DNA from: Pseudomonadota bacterium | GTDB lineage: Bacteria > Pseudomonadota > Gammaproteobacteria > Steroidobacterales > Steroidobacteraceae | Direction of reading: 5' to 3' | Assembly (NCBI GenBank): GCA_025356075.1 | Contig: JANXUT010000068.1 | Location: 269,493-333,492 of the forward strand | DNA: 64,000 nucleotides | Shown here: piece by piece, positions 1 to 8,273 of the stretch | Layout: each line of letters starts with the position of its first letter | Position numbering within the stretch: the first letter of the stretch is position 1 | The notes under the pieces: generated by a model | What the model was told of the DNA's origin: nothing | Seen by the model: the letters and a program-made list of their open reading frames with translations, nothing else | The model's database searches: none | Translations under genes and position numbers: made by a program

Positions 1-276
1 CTGCCGGGCACCGAAGGGCAGACGTACGCGCGCCTCGCGGACCCGAGCAAGGCGCTCAACATCGAGGTGCAGACCGTCGATCATCCGAGCCGTGTGCACC
101 TCGACATCGAGACCGACAACATCGAGGCCGAGGTCCGCAGGCTCCAGGCGCTCGGCGCGACACGCATCAAAGAGGTGCACACCTGGGTGGTCATGCAGGC
201 GCCGACCGGCCAGCGCTTCTGCGTCGTGCAGCAGAGTTCGCCGTCCTTCGCGAGCACCGCGACGACGTGGCCGTAG
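1..276 (+). CDS. VOC (glyoxalase-fold) family protein, C-terminal part
   Basis: The reading frame is open from base 1, so the start lies outside the window; 91 residues are visible. The visible part has the typical end of a vicinal-oxygen-chelate domain: a beta strand 'VHLDIETDN', a helix 'EAEVRRLQALGA' and a final strand 'GQRFCVVQQ'. In this fold the His and Glu positions often bind metal, but the half seen here is too short to say whether this one is catalytic. Similar small proteins are usually annotated only as VOC or glyoxalase-like. The substrate is unknown. Confidence 0.75.
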   Translation: MPGTEGQTYARLADPSKALNIEVQTVDHPSRVHLDIETDNIEAEVRRLQALGATRIKEVHTWVVMQAPTGQRFCVVQQSSPSFASTATTWP

Positions 277-390
277 CGTGACATCGCTGACGCGGCGCGC
301 GACACTTTGCCGATGGGGAACGACCACTTTCGCAGCTTCGAGCCGTTTCCCGCCCGGCGTGCCAGTCCCGCGCGCGGTCGGCGCTAGCCC

Positions 391-1977
391 TTGGCGGGCG
401 TCGCCGTCCCGCCGTCACGCCGCGTCGCGGGCATCCTCGCCGCGCTCGGCCTCCTCGCGCTGAGCGGCTGCGCCACGTACCGCCTCGACGCACCACGCCC
501 GGTCAGCTACGGCGTACCTGCGAACGCGGGCACCGCGATCGGCAACGCGCTCGCTCCGGAGCTTGCCGCGCACCCGGGTGAGTCCGCGTTCGCGCTCCTG
601 CAGTACGGCGCGCTCGCGTTCCTGTCCCGCGCCGCCCTCGCCGACCTCGCCGAGCGCTCGCTCGATGTCCAGTACTACATCTACGAGGCCGACGAATCCG
701 GCGTCGTGCTCGCCGATCGGCTGATCGCCGCGGCACGTCGCGGCGTTCGCGTGCGCCTGCTGGTCGATGACAGCAATCTCGTGCGCAGCGAGGATCGCCT
801 CGCGACCCTCGCCGGCCAGGCAAACCTCGAGATCCGTGTCTTCAACCCGTACCGCAATCGCGTCCGCTGGATGCGCCCGCTCGAATTTGTCACGAGCTTC
901 GGCCGCGTGCAGCGGCGCATGCACAACAAGATCTTCGCGGTCGACGGCCAGCTCGCCGTGATCGGCGGCCGCAACATCGGCGACAACTACTTCGACTTGC
1001 ACCGCGGCGTGAATTTCAGCGACCTGGAGCTCCTCGCGGCGGGTCCGGTCGCCTTCGCGGCCGTGGCGAGCTTCGATGACTACTGGAACAGCCCGTGGGC
1101 GGTGCCGATCGAGGCATTCCTGAAGCGCATGCCGACCGCGGCCGAGGCCGAGGTCGTCGCCGCCGAGATCGCGACGGAAGCTGCGCGCACCGACGATGTC
1201 CGCGAGAGCTACGCGCCGGTGCTCGCGGAGATGCGCGAGCGCGCGCTCGGCGCCAGGTTCGAGTACTGGGGCGAGGCGGAACTCGTCGCGGACCCCCCCG
1301 ACAAGATCGACGAGAGCCGCCGGACTCCCTCGCCGCTCCTGTCGCGTGTCTACGGGCTCTGGCGTTCGGCGCGCTCCGAGGTGCTGGTCGAGTCGGCCTA
1401 CCTCGTGCCGCTCAGGGCCGGCGCCGACCTCATCGCGGAGCGCGCGCGGGCCGGCATCCGGGTGGCGCTACTGACCAACTCGCTCGCCTCGACCGACGTG
1501 GTGCCCGTGCACGCCGGCTACGCGAAGCGCCGCCGCGAGCTCCTCGCGGCGGGCGTGGAGCTCTACGAGTTCCAGGCGGAGGCGCGCCGGCGACCCGGCG
1601 AGCGCCGCTACTTCCGCCGCATGTCGGGCGGCGCCTCGCTCCACTCGAAGGTCATGGTCATCGACCGCACGCTGACCTGGGTCGGCAGCTTCAACATCGA
1701 CCCACGCTCGGCGCTCATCAACACGGAGCTCGCGGTGCTCGTGAAGAGCCCGGCGCTCGCGGAGGCGACCGCGGCGCTCGTCGAGGCCGACATCGCGCCG
1801 GATCGGGCCTGGCGGCTGTCGCTCGAGCCGCCCGGCAAGCGGACCGGCCGGATGATCTGGAGCGGCGAGCGCGACGGGGAGATCGTGCACCTCAGGGGCG
1901 AGCCGGGCGCGACCCACTGGCAGCGCTTCATCGCAGGCGCGATGCGCTGGATCCCGGGGCTCGACCACTTCCTATAG
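391..1977 (+). CDS. Phospholipase D family lipoprotein (ClsC-like)
   Basis: 528 residues from a TTG start. The N-terminus has a hydrophobic segment ending in a lipobox-like LSGC (residues about 24-27), so the protein is probably an exported lipoprotein. Two HKD motifs define the PLD superfamily: HNKIFAVD with His178, followed by GGRN, and HSKVMVID with His418, followed by GSFN. Two intact motifs in one chain indicate an active phosphatidyltransferase or phospholipase. Length and architecture resemble the cardiolipin synthase C/YmdC branch and Xanthomonas 'phospholipase D family' lipoproteins. The stop overlaps the stop of the convergent diguanylate cyclase. The start is uncertain because no strong ribosome-binding site is visible. 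Confidence 0.85.
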   Translation: MAGVAVPPSRRVAGILAALGLLALSGCATYRLDAPRPVSYGVPANAGTAIGNALAPELAAHPGESAFALLQYGALAFLSRAALADLAERSLDVQYYIYEADESGVVLADRLIAAARRGVRVRLLVDDSNLVRSEDRLATLAGQANLEIRVFNPYRNRVRWMRPLEFVTSFGRVQRRMHNKIFAVDGQLAVIGGRNIGDNYFDLHRGVNFSDLELLAAGPVAFAAVASFDDYWNSPWAVPIEAFLKRMPTAAEAEVVAAEIATEAARTDDVRESYAPVLAEMRERALGARFEYWGEAELVADPPDKIDESRRTPSPLLSRVYGLWRSARSEVLVESAYLVPLRAGADLIAERARAGIRVALLTNSLASTDVVPVHAGYAKRRRELLAAGVELYEFQAEARRRPGERRYFRRMSGGASLHSKVMVIDRTLTWVGSFNIDPRSALINTELAVLVKSPALAEATAALVEADIAPDRAWRLSLEPPGKRTGRMIWSGERDGEIVHLRGEPGATHWQRFIAGAMRWIPGLDHFL

Positions 1978-3156
1978 CGCCGGGAAGCCGAGCGTCGGCG
2001 GGTCGCCGGCGATCACGAAGTTGTTGCGGCCGGCAGCCTTCGCCGCATAGAGCGCCTCGTCCGCGCGCTTCATGAGCGAGGCGAGCGGGACGGACTCGCC
2101 CGGCACTGCGATCGCGGCGCCGACGCTGATCGTGACCGCGCCGACGGCGGTCGTCACGTGCGGCATCCTCAGCCGCCCGACCGAGGCGACGAGTGTGCGC
2201 GCGACGCTCTCGGCATGTTCGCGGCTCGCATCGTAGAGGACCGCGACGAGTTCCTCGCCGCCGTAGCGGCCGACGATGTCGAGTGGCCGGCGCCGCGCGG
2301 CGTGGCGCACGGTCGAGGCGATCACCCGAATGCACTGGTCCCCGGCCGGATGGCCGTAGTGATCGTTGTAGGCCTTGAAGTGGTCGATGTCGATCAGCAC
2401 GATCGCGAGCGCGGCGGACTCGCGCAGCGCCTGCGCGTGCAGCACGGCGACCCGCTCATCGAACGCGGCGCGATTCAGGAGCCCGGTCAGGCCGTCGCGC
2501 CGCGCCGTCTCGGCGAGGCGACGCTTCTCGAGGAAGGTCGCGCGGTTCGCGCGCTCGAGCGCAAATGCGCCGGCGCCGCCGATCAGGTTGGCGCAGAGGA
2601 TCACGAACAGGTTGTAGGTCGCGGTGCGCGGCTCGATGAAACCGGCGAGCGCGGCGCCCGCATACGCGGCGAACAGCACGCAGTTGATCGCGAGCGCGCG
2701 GCGGTAGCCGAGGCCGAGCATGAAGTAGATGTAGAAGGCGGCGAGCAGGATCCGCCCGGTGATCAGCGATACCTGCGCCGGCGGCGCGGTCGCCGCGAGG
2801 ATCACGGTGCCGATGCCAAACAGCGGCGCGCCGACCGTGACGGCGCCGACGTACCAGCGCTTGTAGCGACCCTCGCTCGTCAGGAACAGTGCCATCAGCA
2901 CGATCGGCAGTTGCAGCCCGAAGCGGATGCTGTCGGCGACCGGCGAGGCGGGCCGCTCCAGCACCCAGTGGTCGATGACGGCAAAGCCAAGCACGGTCGA
3001 GAGGGCGAGGAGCACGCTCATCCGCACCCAGCGGCGCGTCGCCGGGGCCATCGAATCGTGGTATTCCGCCTCGAGTTCCGGCTGGAACTTCAGTGACCAG
3101 GCGGCGCGATGCTCGAAGTCGCGCAGCACCACGGTGTCGACGAACGGCGAACTCAA
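1972..3156 (-). CDS. Membrane-anchored GGDEF diguanylate cyclase
   Basis: 394 residues from a TTG start at 3156, preceded by AGGA about 8 bases upstream; in-frame sequence further upstream looks non-coding. About six hydrophobic helices (residues roughly 45-210) form a sensory membrane region, followed by a short linker and a GGDEF domain starting at DGLTGLLNR. The active-site signature reads GGEEL at residues 299-303 (usual form GG[DE]EF), and an inhibitory-site RxxD (RPLD, 290-293) sits the standard five residues upstream. It therefore probably makes cyclic-di-GMP with product inhibition. The Leu in the fifth motif position is mildly unusual. Confidence 0.88.
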   Translation of the reverse strand: MSSPFVDTVVLRDFEHRAAWSLKFQPELEAEYHDSMAPATRRWVRMSVLLALSTVLGFAVIDHWVLERPASPVADSIRFGLQLPIVLMALFLTSEGRYKRWYVGAVTVGAPLFGIGTVILAATAPPAQVSLITGRILLAAFYIYFMLGLGYRRALAINCVLFAAYAGAALAGFIEPRTATYNLFVILCANLIGGAGAFALERANRATFLEKRRLAETARRDGLTGLLNRAAFDERVAVLHAQALRESAALAIVLIDIDHFKAYNDHYGHPAGDQCIRVIASTVRHAARRRPLDIVGRYGGEELVAVLYDASREHAESVARTLVASVGRLRMPHVTTAVGAVTISVGAAIAVPGESVPLASLMKRADEALYAAKAAGRNNFVIAGDPPTLGFPAL

Positions 3157-3267
3157 GGTCGCATCCTGCCGGCGGCGGGGGAGGCAGGCTGCGCCTGCCC
3201 CCGGGTCCGCGTCAACCCGTCGGCCGGTTATGATGGCGCCGGTCGCCACCTGCCTGGAGTGCGTCGG

Positions 3268-3978
3268 TTGACAGTCGCGACCGTCTCGATCGCCCGCCGG
3301 TTCCGCGGGCCGCCGGCGTCCGGCAATGGCGGCTACGTCGTGGGACTCCTCGCGCGCTACGCGCCGGAGCCCGTGGAAGTGCGCCTGCACGTGCCGCCCC
3401 CGCTCGAGGTGCCGCTCGAGGTCGTCGCGGTCGATGGCGACAGGCTCGAGCTTCGCGACGGCGGGACGTTGCTCGCGAGCAGCACGCCTGCGACGGTCGA
3501 CTTTGAGGTACCCGAGTGCCCGTCCGAGCAGGCAGCCGTCGCGGCCAGTGCCGGCTACGCGGGCTTTGGGACCAACCCCTATCCGGACTGCTTCGTCTGC
3601 GGCCCGGCGCGGGCGCCGGGCGATGGGCTCAGGATCTTCGCGGGGCCGGTCGTGGAAGGCGGGGCGGCGCTTTACGCGGCTCCCTGGCGACCGGAGGCGA
3701 GTCTCGCCGGAACGCGGGACTCGGTGCGCCCGGAATTCATGGCCGCGGCGCTCGACTGCCCCGGCTACTTTGCAGTCGCGACCGGCGGCCGGCGGATGCT
3801 GCTAGGGAGCCTCGCGCTCAGGATCGATCGGGCGGTTGCGGTCGGCGAGCCGTGCGTGGTCGTCGCCTGGAGCCTCGGTGGTGCGGGCCGGAAGTGGCGC
3901 GCGGCGACGGCGCTCTACGCATCCGACGGTAGTTGCGTCGCGCGGGGGCTCGCGACCTGGATTGCGCTGCGGGACTAA
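3268..3978 (+). CDS. Uncharacterised protein, probable hot-dog-fold thioesterase-like
   Basis: 236 residues from a TTG at 3268 with GGAG about nine bases upstream; a GTG at 3259 is too close to that site. Visible signatures are GPPASGNGGY near the N-terminus, NPYPDCFVCGP in the middle, and a second half with strands resembling a thioesterase hot-dog (LGSLALRIDR, WRAATALYASDG). Related actinobacterial and proteobacterial proteins with the same two signatures are annotated only as hypothetical or thioesterase-like. It is divergent from the diguanylate cyclase across about 110 bases; a TATGAT at 3229-3234 could be its -10 box but no good -35 is visible. Function unknown. Confidence 0.7.
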   Translation: MTVATVSIARRFRGPPASGNGGYVVGLLARYAPEPVEVRLHVPPPLEVPLEVVAVDGDRLELRDGGTLLASSTPATVDFEVPECPSEQAAVAASAGYAGFGTNPYPDCFVCGPARAPGDGLRIFAGPVVEGGAALYAAPWRPEASLAGTRDSVRPEFMAAALDCPGYFAVATGGRRMLLGSLALRIDRAVAVGEPCVVVAWSLGGAGRKWRAATALYASDGSCVARGLATWIALRD

Positions 3979-4197
3979 GAGCCGCCGACGCCGCAAATCG
4001 ACTGAGAGATTCGACTCGGGCACCGTCGGCCGAGTAGGGCAGCCGAGCAGCCGCGCCGCCGGCCGCCAAAACTTCGCGACGTTATTGTAAAGACGCCGCC
4101 CGCCGCAGGGAGGGCATCGCTACTGTGCGCGCGGGCCGGCGGCCACCGTTACGCGACGCGCTTAGTTTCGCGCCTGGGTAGCGGTGGTGCCGGCTCG

Positions 4198-5835
4198 CTA
4201 GCGGCGGGCGAGCAGGTAGCTGGTGGTGGCCGCGAGCACGATGCCGCCCGCCCACCAGGGTTCAGCGCCGAGCGCAAGCCACAATCCCCCGAGTACCAGC
4301 AGCGCACTCGCGACGATCGTCCGGTCACGCCGCCGCGCGCCGTCCTTGACCTCCGCGCGCAGTGCCTCGAGCCGCGGCAGCTCGGTGTCAAAGAGCGATG
4401 CACGCCCCTCGGCCTCGCGGATCATCCGCCTGAGCAGCGGCGGCGCGGCGCGCAGCGTCGATATGAGCTCCGGCAGGTGGCGGCGAGCCTCGGCAATGAG
4501 CGTGCGCGGGCTCATGCGGTCGGCCTTCCAGGCGCGCAGCAGCGGCTGCGCGGTCTTCCACAGGTCGAGCTCGGGGTAGAGCTGCCGGCCGAGTCCCTCG
4601 ATGTTGAGCAGCGTCTTCTGCAGGAGCACCAGCTGCGGCTGGATTTCCATCCGAAAGCGCCGCGCCGTCTCGAACAGCCGCAGCAGTACCACCGCGAAGG
4701 AAATCTCCGCGAGCGGCTTGTCGAAGATCGGCTCGCAGACGGTGCGCACCGCGCCCTCGAGCTCCTGCACGCGCGTGCCGGCCGGCACCCAGCCGCTCTC
4801 GATGTGCAGCTCCGCGACCCGCCGGTAGTCGCGGTCGAAGAACGCGAGGAAGTTGCCAGCGAGGTATTCGAGGTCCTTCGGGTCGAGCGCGCCGACGATG
4901 CCGAAGTCGACCGCGGCGTAGCGCGGATTGGCGGGATCATCCGCGAGTACGAAGATGTTGCCGGGGTGCATGTCGGCGTGGAAGAAGTTGTGCCTGAGCA
5001 TCTGCGTGAAGAAGATCTCGACGCCGTTCTCGGCGAGCTTCTTGATGTCGACGTTGAGTTCCCGGAGGCGCGCCATGTCGCTGATCTGGATGCCGCGGAT
5101 CCGCTCCATGACCAGCACGTCGTTGGTCGACAGTGCGAAATGCACCTCGGGCACGTAGAGGAGGGGGGAGCCTGCGAAGTTGCGCCTCAGCTGCGCGGCG
5201 TTGCCCGCCTCGCGCATGAGGTCGAGCTCATCCATGATCGTGTTGTCGTACTCGGCGACGATCTCGAGCGGCCTGAGGCGCCCGGCGTCCGGGATGTAGC
5301 GAAGCGCGAGCGCCGCGAGCGCGTACAGCACCTCGAGGTCGCGGCGAATGACCGCGCGCATGCCGGGTCTCAGCACCTTGACCACGACCTCGCGGCCGTC
5401 TTTCAGCGTCGCGCCGTGCACCTGCGCGATCGAGGCGGCGGCGAGTGGCGCGGCCTCGAAGCTGCCGAACAGCGCGCCAACCGGCTGGCCGAGCGAGGAC
5501 TCGATCGCCTCGCGCGCCTCCCGGTCCGGGAACGGCGGGACGCGGTCCTGGAGCTTGGCGAGCTCATCGGCGATGTCGGTCGGCAGGAGGTCGCGCCGCG
5601 TCGAGATCGCCTGCCCGAACTTGATGAAGATGGGCCCCAGTTCCTCGGCGGCGAGCCTGAGGCGCTCGCCGCGCGATCCGCCGCGGCGCCGCTCGGACCA
5701 GGTCGAGGGCTGCAGGAAGCAGAGGAACCGGAGCGGGCGATAGAGGTGAGTCGCGCTCACGAACTCATCGAGCCCGTGACGCACCAGCACGCGCTGGATC
5801 TCCATCAGCCGGACGGCGACCGAGAGGCTGATCAA
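4198..5835 (-). CDS. ubiB: Ubiquinone biosynthesis kinase-like protein UbiB
   Basis: 545 residues, the usual UbiB length. The protein-kinase-like core has the family KxGQ motif (FIKFGQAISTRRDLLP, near residue 70), a catalytic-loop region HADMHPGN and a DFG (AAVDFGIVG). The C-terminus ends in two membrane helices. UbiB is an atypical ATPase needed for coenzyme Q synthesis, thought to help extract lipid intermediates for the Ubi complex. The start is a TTG (5833-5835) whose bases overlap the ubiJ stop as TTGA, so the two are translationally coupled. It is the last gene of ubiE-ubiJ-ubiB. A 219-base gap without an evident gene separates it from the convergent upstream neighbour. Confidence 0.96.
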   Translation of the reverse strand: MISLSVAVRLMEIQRVLVRHGLDEFVSATHLYRPLRFLCFLQPSTWSERRRGGSRGERLRLAAEELGPIFIKFGQAISTRRDLLPTDIADELAKLQDRVPPFPDREAREAIESSLGQPVGALFGSFEAAPLAAASIAQVHGATLKDGREVVVKVLRPGMRAVIRRDLEVLYALAALALRYIPDAGRLRPLEIVAEYDNTIMDELDLMREAGNAAQLRRNFAGSPLLYVPEVHFALSTNDVLVMERIRGIQISDMARLRELNVDIKKLAENGVEIFFTQMLRHNFFHADMHPGNIFVLADDPANPRYAAVDFGIVGALDPKDLEYLAGNFLAFFDRDYRRVAELHIESGWVPAGTRVQELEGAVRTVCEPIFDKPLAEISFAVVLLRLFETARRFRMEIQPQLVLLQKTLLNIEGLGRQLYPELDLWKTAQPLLRAWKADRMSPRTLIAEARRHLPELISTLRAAPPLLRRMIREAEGRASLFDTELPRLEALRAEVKDGARRRDRTIVASALLVLGGLWLALGAEPWWAGGIVLAATTSYLLARR

Positions 5836-6461
5836 GGCGCGGCTCGCGGACGGTTGCCGCCCTCGAGGAGCTTAAGGCGACTCTCGGCGCGGTCGACGTC
5901 CTCGCGGATGCGGTCGACCTCCGACAGGAACACCTCGTGCTCGGCGGGCGGCACCAGGTCGCGGCTCTCCTCGGTCAGGTATTCACCGACGTTGCGAAAC
6001 AGCGAGTCGCGTGCCTGTCGTCCGAAGCCAAGTACCGCGCGCGCCGCGCCCGCGAGGTAGTAAGCGGGCATGTCGCCGGCGAGGCGCGCGAGCTCTTCCT
6101 CGAGATCGGGGCGCGCGAGACTGAAGAGCTTCTCAAACGCCTGCGCGACCTCGGCGTCACCGCCGATCGTGACCCCCGCCGCGCGCACCCGGCCGAGGTT
6201 CCTGTCGCCCAGCAGCGAGGCGAGCGCGAGCGGCGTGCCGCCGACCGAGGCATCCGCCGGCGCATCGCCGCTCGTGAGCTTAAGTCCCTCGACTCCCGCC
6301 AGGAGATGCAGCCGCAGCAGCCGGCCACCAAGCGGCGTGCCGATCTCGATGGCGAAAGTGCGGCTCGCGAGCGACTTCAGGATTGCGCGGGCCGGCGTCG
6401 AGGCGGCGATGTTGCGGTTGAGGAGTGACTCGAACGGCGCGAGTAGGGAGGCGCTCACCAT
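5832..6461 (-). CDS. ubiJ: Ubiquinone biosynthesis accessory factor UbiJ (SCP2 domain)
   Basis: 209 residues. The N-terminal half (about 25-125) matches the sterol-carrier-protein-2-like domain of UbiJ, ending with a strand/helix containing GGDAEVAQAFEKLF. The C-terminal half is helical, probably coiled coil (EVDRIREDVDRAESRLKLLE). UbiJ binds lipids and pairs with UbiK as a scaffold for the soluble Ubi complex. Its ATG shares one base with the ubiE stop (TGATG) and its stop overlaps the ubiB start. The ubiE-J-B order is that of many gammaproteobacteria. A ubiK candidate lies at 39.46 kb in this window. Confidence 0.92.
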   Translation of the reverse strand: MVSASLLAPFESLLNRNIAASTPARAILKSLASRTFAIEIGTPLGGRLLRLHLLAGVEGLKLTSGDAPADASVGGTPLALASLLGDRNLGRVRAAGVTIGGDAEVAQAFEKLFSLARPDLEEELARLAGDMPAYYLAGAARAVLGFGRQARDSLFRNVGEYLTEESRDLVPPAEHEVFLSEVDRIREDVDRAESRLKLLEGGNRPRAAP

Positions 6462-7231
6462 CAGTAGCGCCAGCCGCGGTGGAGCGCGACGATGCCGCCC
6501 GTCAGGTTGTGGTAGCGGCAGCCGTCGAAGCCCGCCTCCTGCATCATGCCCTCGAGCTTCGCCTGGTCGGGAAACGTGCGGATCGATTCGGCGAGGTAGC
6601 GGTAGCTGTCGGCGTCGCTCGCGATCACGCGGCCGAGGGCCGGCAGAACCTTGAACGAATAGAGGTCGTAGATCGGCCCGAGTCCCGGCGCGACGGGCGT
6701 CGAGAACTCGAGCACGAGCAGCTGGCCGCCCGGCTTCAGCACCCGGTACATCGACCGTAGCGCCGCCGCCTTGTCGGTGACGTTCCTGAGCCCGAAGCCG
6801 ATCGTCACGCAGTCGAAGCTTGCGTCTGCGAACGGCAGCCGCTCGGCGTTCGCGATGACGTAGTCGATCGTCCGCGCGAAGCCCGCATCGAGCATGCGGT
6901 CGCGGCCGTGCGCGAGCATCGCCGCATTGATGTCCGTGAGGGCCACCCGGCCGGTCGCGCCGACCTGGCGCGCGAGCCCGGCGGCGAGATCGCCCGTGCC
7001 GCCGGCGACATCGAGCGCGCGCTGGCCGGCCTTGAGGCCCGTCTGGCTCAAGGTGAACCGCTTCCATAGCCGGTGGATGCCGAGTGACATCAGGTCGTTC
7101 ATGATGTCGTAGCGGTCGGCGACGGAATCGAACACCGCGCGCACGCGGCCGGCCTTGACCTCAGGCAGCACGCGCTCGAAGCCGAAGTCAACCGTTTCGC
7201 CGGCGGGGCGCTTCTCGGAGGGGGCAGACAT
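6461..7231 (-). CDS. ubiE: Demethylmenaquinone/ubiquinone C-methyltransferase UbiE
   Basis: About 256 residues from the ATG at 7231; an in-frame ATG at 7249 is the main alternative, and the 57 codons further upstream look non-coding. The conserved UbiE block starts with [16 protein letters not shown]. Motif I of the SAM-binding fold is [11 protein letters not shown], and a typical UbiE segment [14 protein letters not shown] follows. The enzyme performs the C-methylation step of ubiquinone synthesis. A TACAAT hexamer at 7262-7267 on the minus strand could be the -10 of the operon promoter; no convincing -35 accompanies it. It heads the ubiE-ubiJ-ubiB operon. Confidence 0.95.
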   Translation of the reverse strand: MSAPSEKRPAGETVDFGFERVLPEVKAGRVRAVFDSVADRYDIMNDLMSLGIHRLWKRFTLSQTGLKAGQRALDVAGGTGDLAAGLARQVGATGRVALTDINAAMLAHGRDRMLDAGFARTIDYVIANAERLPFADASFDCVTIGFGLRNVTDKAAALRSMYRVLKPGGQLLVLEFSTPVAPGLGPIYDLYSFKVLPALGRVIASDADSYRYLAESIRTFPDQAKLEGMMQEAGFDGCRYHNLTGGIVALHRGWRY

Positions 7232-7247
7232 CGGCTCAGGTTTACTC

Positions 7248-8273
7248 ATGGGAACCATCGGATTGTACCGCTCAGGCCTACTTGCTGCATCGCGCCACCT
7301 GCCGTTGTCCGGGTGCGTGGCGGCGCTTTGCCTCGCGCTGGTCGCGCCGGCGGCGCTCGGGGCACCCTCGTGCGAGGATATCGGCGCGAAAGCGCCCGAA
7401 ACGCGCTGCGAGGCGCTCACTGTTGGCGGGCGCGAACGGACCTTCCGGATCTACGTGCCGGCGCATCTGGCCGCCGCCGTGCCCGTGCTCTTGGTGCTGC
7501 ACGGCGGTGGCGGCGGCGGAGCGGGCATGGAGGAACTGACCCAGCACGGTTTCAACCGCCGCGCCGATGAAGCAGGCGCGCTCGTCGTCTATCCGGACGG
7601 CGTCGGCCACGGCTGGAACGACGGGCGCAAGGACATGAATTCGCGTGCGGTCAAGGAGGACGTCGACGACGTCGGCTTCCTGCGCGCGCTGGTCGCCTCG
7701 CTCGAGAAGCGTTTCCCCGTCGATGCTGCGCACGTCGTCGTGACGGGCATGTCGAACGGCGGCATGATGACCTTGAGGCTCGCCTGCGAGGCGCGCGACG
7801 TGTTCAAGGGTTTCGTCGCTGTCGCCGCGAGCTTAGGCGCCGACATCGCGCCCGGCTGCGACGCCGGCGGGATCACCCGCCTCGCGCTCATCGACGGCAC
7901 CGCGGATCCGATCGTGCCGTGGGCCGGCGGCACGGTGTCCGTGATCGGCTGGACGCGCGGTCGCGTGATCGGCGCCAAGGCGACGTTCGATCACTTCATG
8001 GCAGCGGCCAAGTGTGGCGCCGAGCGCGACGATGCGCCGCTCGATCGTGTCGCTGACGATGGCACGCAGCTGACGCTGCACCGCGCGGACGGCTGCCAGG
8101 ACGGCGCGGACCTGCGCCTCTACGAGATCGACGGGGGCGGGCACACCTGGCCCGGCGGGCGCGCCTACGCGCGCGAGCGGTTCATCGGGAAAGTGAGTCG
8201 GGAGCTCGACGCGACGGACGAGACGTGGCGGTTCCTTGGCCTTGCGCCAGAAAAGCCCGCAGGACCGGTGTAA
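7248..8273 (+). CDS. Secreted PHB-depolymerase/feruloyl-esterase family hydrolase (LpqC-like)
   Basis: 341 residues from ATG 7248, with CAGG seven bases upstream; TTG codons at 7263 and 7302 are alternatives. A signal peptide (hydrophobic [17 protein letters not shown]) precedes a mature start near APSCEDIG. The alpha/beta-hydrolase core shows an oxyanion-type HGGGGGGAG, the nucleophile motif GMSNGG and a late histidine in GGGHTWPGG. This combination is typical of the poly(3-hydroxybutyrate) depolymerase/LpqC/feruloyl esterase family; the substrate cannot be told from sequence alone. Its 3' end overlaps the convergent acyltransferase gene by 92 bases. Confidence 0.85.
   Translation: MGTIGLYRSGLLAASRHLPLSGCVAALCLALVAPAALGAPSCEDIGAKAPETRCEALTVGGRERTFRIYVPAHLAAAVPVLLVLHGGGGGGAGMEELTQHGFNRRADEAGALVVYPDGVGHGWNDGRKDMNSRAVKEDVDDVGFLRALVASLEKRFPVDAAHVVVTGMSNGGMMTLRLACEARDVFKGFVAVAASLGADIAPGCDAGGITRLALIDGTADPIVPWAGGTVSVIGWTRGRVIGAKATFDHFMAAAKCGAERDDAPLDRVADDGTQLTLHRADGCQDGADLRLYEIDGGGHTWPGGRAYARERFIGKVSRELDATDETWRFLGLAPEKPAGPV

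Noticed and set aside
3979..4197. Possible small gene or RNA between the hot-dog-like gene and ubiB
   Set aside because: The 219 bases hold short hairpins only and no frame with a ribosome-binding site; nothing supportable.
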